Assembly: GCA_027563935.2 (NCBI GenBank)
Contig: CM050446.2
Coordinates: forward strand, 128,997,608-129,061,607
Source: Costus lasius
Taxonomy: Eukaryota; Streptophyta; Magnoliopsida; Zingiberales; Costaceae
Direction of reading: 5' to 3'
DNA: 64,000 bases
A program made the translations under genes and the position numbers. Below the pieces are notes generated by a model. The model saw only the letters and a program-made list of their open reading frames with translations. It searched no databases and was not told where the DNA came from. Below, one piece after another: positions 61,301 through 64,000 of the stretch; the stretch's first letter is position 1, and each line of letters starts with the position of its first letter.

Positions 61301-62968
61301 TTTGAAATAGTTTCTTAAGCTCCAATTTCTCATTTATGTAAAGCTTCAAACAATCATGTGAAATAGTACATCTTGATGGAATCTTAAATCTAGGACATGC
61401 AATGGAGAGAAAATGTTTAAAGCCTTCACTCTCAACAAACTTAAAAGGAAGTTCACCAACAATAATCATTCTAGCCAATGCATTCCTAATAAGTTCCTGG
61501 TCAAATTTCCAAACAACAGTACTAGTACTTGCTTTGTCAGCCACCACATTGAAATTAAGTTCTATTTGTTGGCTTATACTAAATAAGTACTTCTTGCATA
61601 TTTTGATATGATTTCTAAGCCCGGATGTACCATTACTTCTTGGATCAGCTTTAATTTCTTTTTCACAATATTTGCATTTGCCAATACTCAAACATTCTTT
61701 ATCAAATTGCTTGATAAAATGGTCCCATACCTCATATATTGTTTTCACTTTTTTCATATTTTTTTGTTGTGTCCATTGTGTTTGACTCATTGGTTGTGTG
61801 ACTTGTGTCTCTTGTGTTTCCATATCTTTTTCTTGCATCTATAATATAAATATAATTATAAATATAACACTCTAAAATAGGAATAATATTTAAACTTAAA
61901 ATGATTAAAAACTTACATTTGTAGATAAAGATGAAGATGCCATTTTGTATAAAACCATAAATGTTCTCTTGAAGCTCTTTCTCGGAGAATTCAACACATA
62001 AATAGATTAGCTTAGTATATGACATATCCAAATATCTAATTAAAAATAATACTAATGCATATCAATATTATTACATTTTCAAAGTTTTATAAAGTATATC
62101 TACTATAGTTATACACTTATACTTAGGCAAATATAAAAAGGATGCATGAAATGTAAATGACAAATATACTAGTTGGTCAAACAATTCATACAAAATAAAT
62201 TGTAATTCTACTTAATCTAAATAATAATAGTTTCTGACTTCCTATAGCGATTGCAGAATACTAGGAAATCTACTTAGAGAGTTAGAGCTAAACAAATTGT
62301 AAAATAATTCATACAAATATACTAATTGAAGAGGATTGCAGAATGGAAATTAGCAAATACTAGGGCTAGGCTTAGTTGCTTAGAGCGGACGATGGCAGTT
62401 AGTGGACTTGGCGACACTCGACACTCGACACTCGGAAACCTCGGCGACAGTCGAAACTCGCCACTCGGCAACCTCACGCCGTCGGCGGAGAGCAAGAGCA
62501 GCATTGCAACAGTCGTTTTCCTCAAAATCTCTAATCGTCAATCGAGTAAATCCAGCAGCTACCGAGAGCCCAAGAAGAGTAAAGGTAATTAGGTCAAGTT
62601 TGTAATCGAGTATAGCTGTAAAGACTAAAGGGTGGAGAGTGGTGATGTGCCCACGTGGAGACGTGGAGTAGGGTTTTATACTTTTGTTTTAGAATAAAAA
62701 TTAAATATAATATTTAGATTATTAGGCATTAGATGGGTAGTGTGTAGAGACGTAGAGTGGGCTGGCCTAATAAGGTACTGGGTAGAGTGGGCGGGCCGCT
62801 GGCCCAACTTCATATAAATTAATAAATATTAATTATATTGGTAAATTTGGTTTTTACCGAAACGAAAAAATATAAACCGCTACCGAAACCGAATACCAAT
62901 TTTTTAAAAAATTAATACTGAAACTGAAACTGATAAATTCGGTTTTTACGAACCGTTGCTCAACCCTA
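58312..62968 (-). mobile_element. Full-length hAT transposon (4.66 kb) with decayed transposase
   Basis: The ends TAGGGCTGATCA and the complement of TAGGGTTGAGCA are flanked by perfect CCTTAGAT duplications (58304-58311 and 62969-62976), the 8 bp expected of hAT. Subterminal ACCGAAACCGAAT repeats occur on both sides. The transposase relic lies on the minus strand at 59880-61943. Two short internal tandem repeats occur at 58985-59085 (about 50 bp) and 59540-59610. The perfect target duplication indicates a fairly recent insertion, although the coding region has stops. Confidence 0.93.
59880..61943 (-). pseudogene. BED-type zinc-finger hAT transposase (RICESLEEPER-like), degenerate
   Basis: A short first exon (61943-61917, MASSSLSTN) is followed by GTAAGT and rejoins at 61838. 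Next comes the BED zinc finger (VWDHFIKQFD, CKYCEKEI, HIKIC), then a segment with LTTDTWTS. Further pieces in changed frames are FAITVDNASNNN, HMRCVAHITNLIV, SRDWNDTQRAIQFLENFY and SKTNKLIYITAALDP. The C-terminal dimerisation region reads ILSQMARDVLAVPISTIASE followed by SAFSIGN and a stop at about 59980. The domain order is complete, but stops and frameshifts make it non-functional as it stands. Confidence 0.9.
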
Positions 62969-63266
62969 CCTTAGATTGAACCAATGAGAGTGAAGGCTGA
63001 GTATGATTATCTATGAATACAAAGTAAGATCAACTATACACAATTTGTGATATAATAAGCTCTAAATCAGGAGTTCAAAATAGTTGCATGTAGTACTTTT
63101 AGTCATGAGATGTGAATAACATTGCATTACTGTAATGGCTTGAAACCCGCGGCCTGTGAAACTGCAACTTCTTAGCTCTGGGCTGCACAGCGGATTGGTG
63201 CCTACAGACCAGTTTGGTTCTGTTATGTTGCTGCAGCTACGTTGTCACTGTAGCACCTACTGCTAA

Positions 63267-64000
63267 GGGTGTTTGGTGGATCTAACTGAGCTATTACTAT
63301 AGTAACTATTATTAAAATTGTTATTAATTTTTTAAATAATTAAATTTATAAAATTATTAATAATGTATACTAAAATATATTAATTGATTAATATATTTTA
63401 GTTTTAATTTTAAAATAAATGATATCATGCCAAATTTAAATTAACATAAATGACATGCATAAAATGTTTAGAGTTTGTTTAGAAAAGTAACACATAAAAA
63501 TGTAAATTAATTTCGTGACCCCAACAAATTTAGAGTGATCTGATTACAAACTTTATTATTTTGCACTGCACCTCTTGTACCCTTCACCATAGATTCAATT
63601 GCTTTATACTCTGAATATGTATCTTGTAGTATTGAATCTAGATTACTATCGACCTCTCGAAATATCTTATTTGACATAGAATTTCATCTGATGTAGTTAT
63701 GCAATGTCATAGTTGCAACGACTATTTTGACTTGTGTTTTAAATTTGTATTATGACATGTCACGTAAGATATCCTATCTTTTTTTTCAAAATTCCAAAAC
63801 CTCTCAATACAATTTCTTAATGATGAGTGAGCTTTGTTGAAAATTTTTTTTAATCCTTGTGGTAGTTGTCCTCATTAAATAATTAGATGATATGTCACTC
63901 CCCTATATGGTCTAAGATATCTAGACATTTGTGAATAACCAACATCTACCAAGTAGTATTTATCTGTACAAATAAATAATAATATTATTTCATTATTTGA
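63267..64000 (-). mobile_element. PIF/Harbinger element with decayed transposase, cut by the window edge
   Basis: The left end is GGGTGTTTGGTGGATC preceded by TAA (63264-63266), the PIF/Harbinger target. On the minus strand, from about 63965 downward, the conceptual protein reads KYYLVDVGYSQMSRYLRPYRG, then KIFNKAHSSLRNCIERFW, then KIVVATMTLHNYIR. These correspond to the GYP, HSSLRNVIER and ALHNFIR motifs of the HARBI1-type nuclease C-terminus. Stops occur after YHLII and further on. The rest, including the other end, lies beyond base 64000. Confidence 0.85.

Noticed and set aside
62322..62605. ORFs with repeated DTRHSET-like peptides
   Set aside because: They come from a short GACACTCG-type repeat in the 5' region of the hAT element.
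1..64000. Possible CRISPR arrays, tRNA genes or bacterial-type operons
   Set aside because: No regularly spaced repeat-spacer pattern, no convincing tRNA cloverleaf and no tightly packed same-strand intronless genes were seen; the window is eukaryotic.

Overview
This is a stretch of a plant nuclear genome. It shows spliced genes with GT..AG introns, a MIR159 hairpin, plant-specific families (tau-class GST, GPI-anchored lipid-transfer protein, MATE/DTX transporter), LTR retrotransposons and many hAT and Tourist/PIF elements. GC-rich first exons beside an AT-rich background, together with the VP1-like and BAHD relics, suggest a monocot outside the grasses. The species cannot be fixed from the sequence alone.

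Layout. 1-3 kb: a large AT-rich inverted-repeat element with a second fold-back nested in it. 3.97-7.67 kb (-): a complete 7-exon MATE efflux gene, 489 codons when spliced, with a GC-rich hAT-type MITE just upstream. 8.7-15.8 kb: mostly empty DNA plus a fragment of an LTR element with a tRNA-Met primer-binding site. 15.8-17.4 kb (+): a MIR159 locus with the mature miRNA at 16460-16480. 18.4 kb: a hAT MITE. 19.3 kb: one doubtful small ORF. 20.2-22.8 kb (-): a complete 3-exon LTPG/xylogen-like gene. 23.7-25.6 kb: a fold-back element and a decayed Ty3/gypsy gag-protease. 27.8-29.5 kb (-): a complete 2-exon tau GST, followed by a broken tandem duplicate of its 5' end filled with MITEs.

31.7-38.2 kb is a cluster of dead sequence. 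It holds a solo LTR, a fragment of an ABI3/VP1 B3 domain, a hAT MITE, and a BAHD acyltransferase pseudogene split by a 3.3 kb LTR-type insertion. From 38.5 kb to beyond 53.6 kb (+) lies NAR1, a cytosolic iron-sulfur assembly factor. Ten exons (422 codons) are in the window, with all eight expected cluster cysteines. The C-terminal exon is not in the window.

The NAR1 introns carry a plastid ndhA fragment with a perfect 138-bp tandem duplication, GC-rich AAGCTT-studded repeats, a solo LTR, a hAT MITE and a 2.2-kb fold-back. They also hold a 4.66-kb hAT element with a decayed BED/hAT transposase and, at the right edge, part of a PIF/Harbinger element. The genes do not form a pathway. What the window mainly records is nested transposon insertion around a few conserved housekeeping and stress genes. 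Target-site duplications allow several insertion orders to be read directly. I found no CRISPR array, operon or clearly new enzymatic system.
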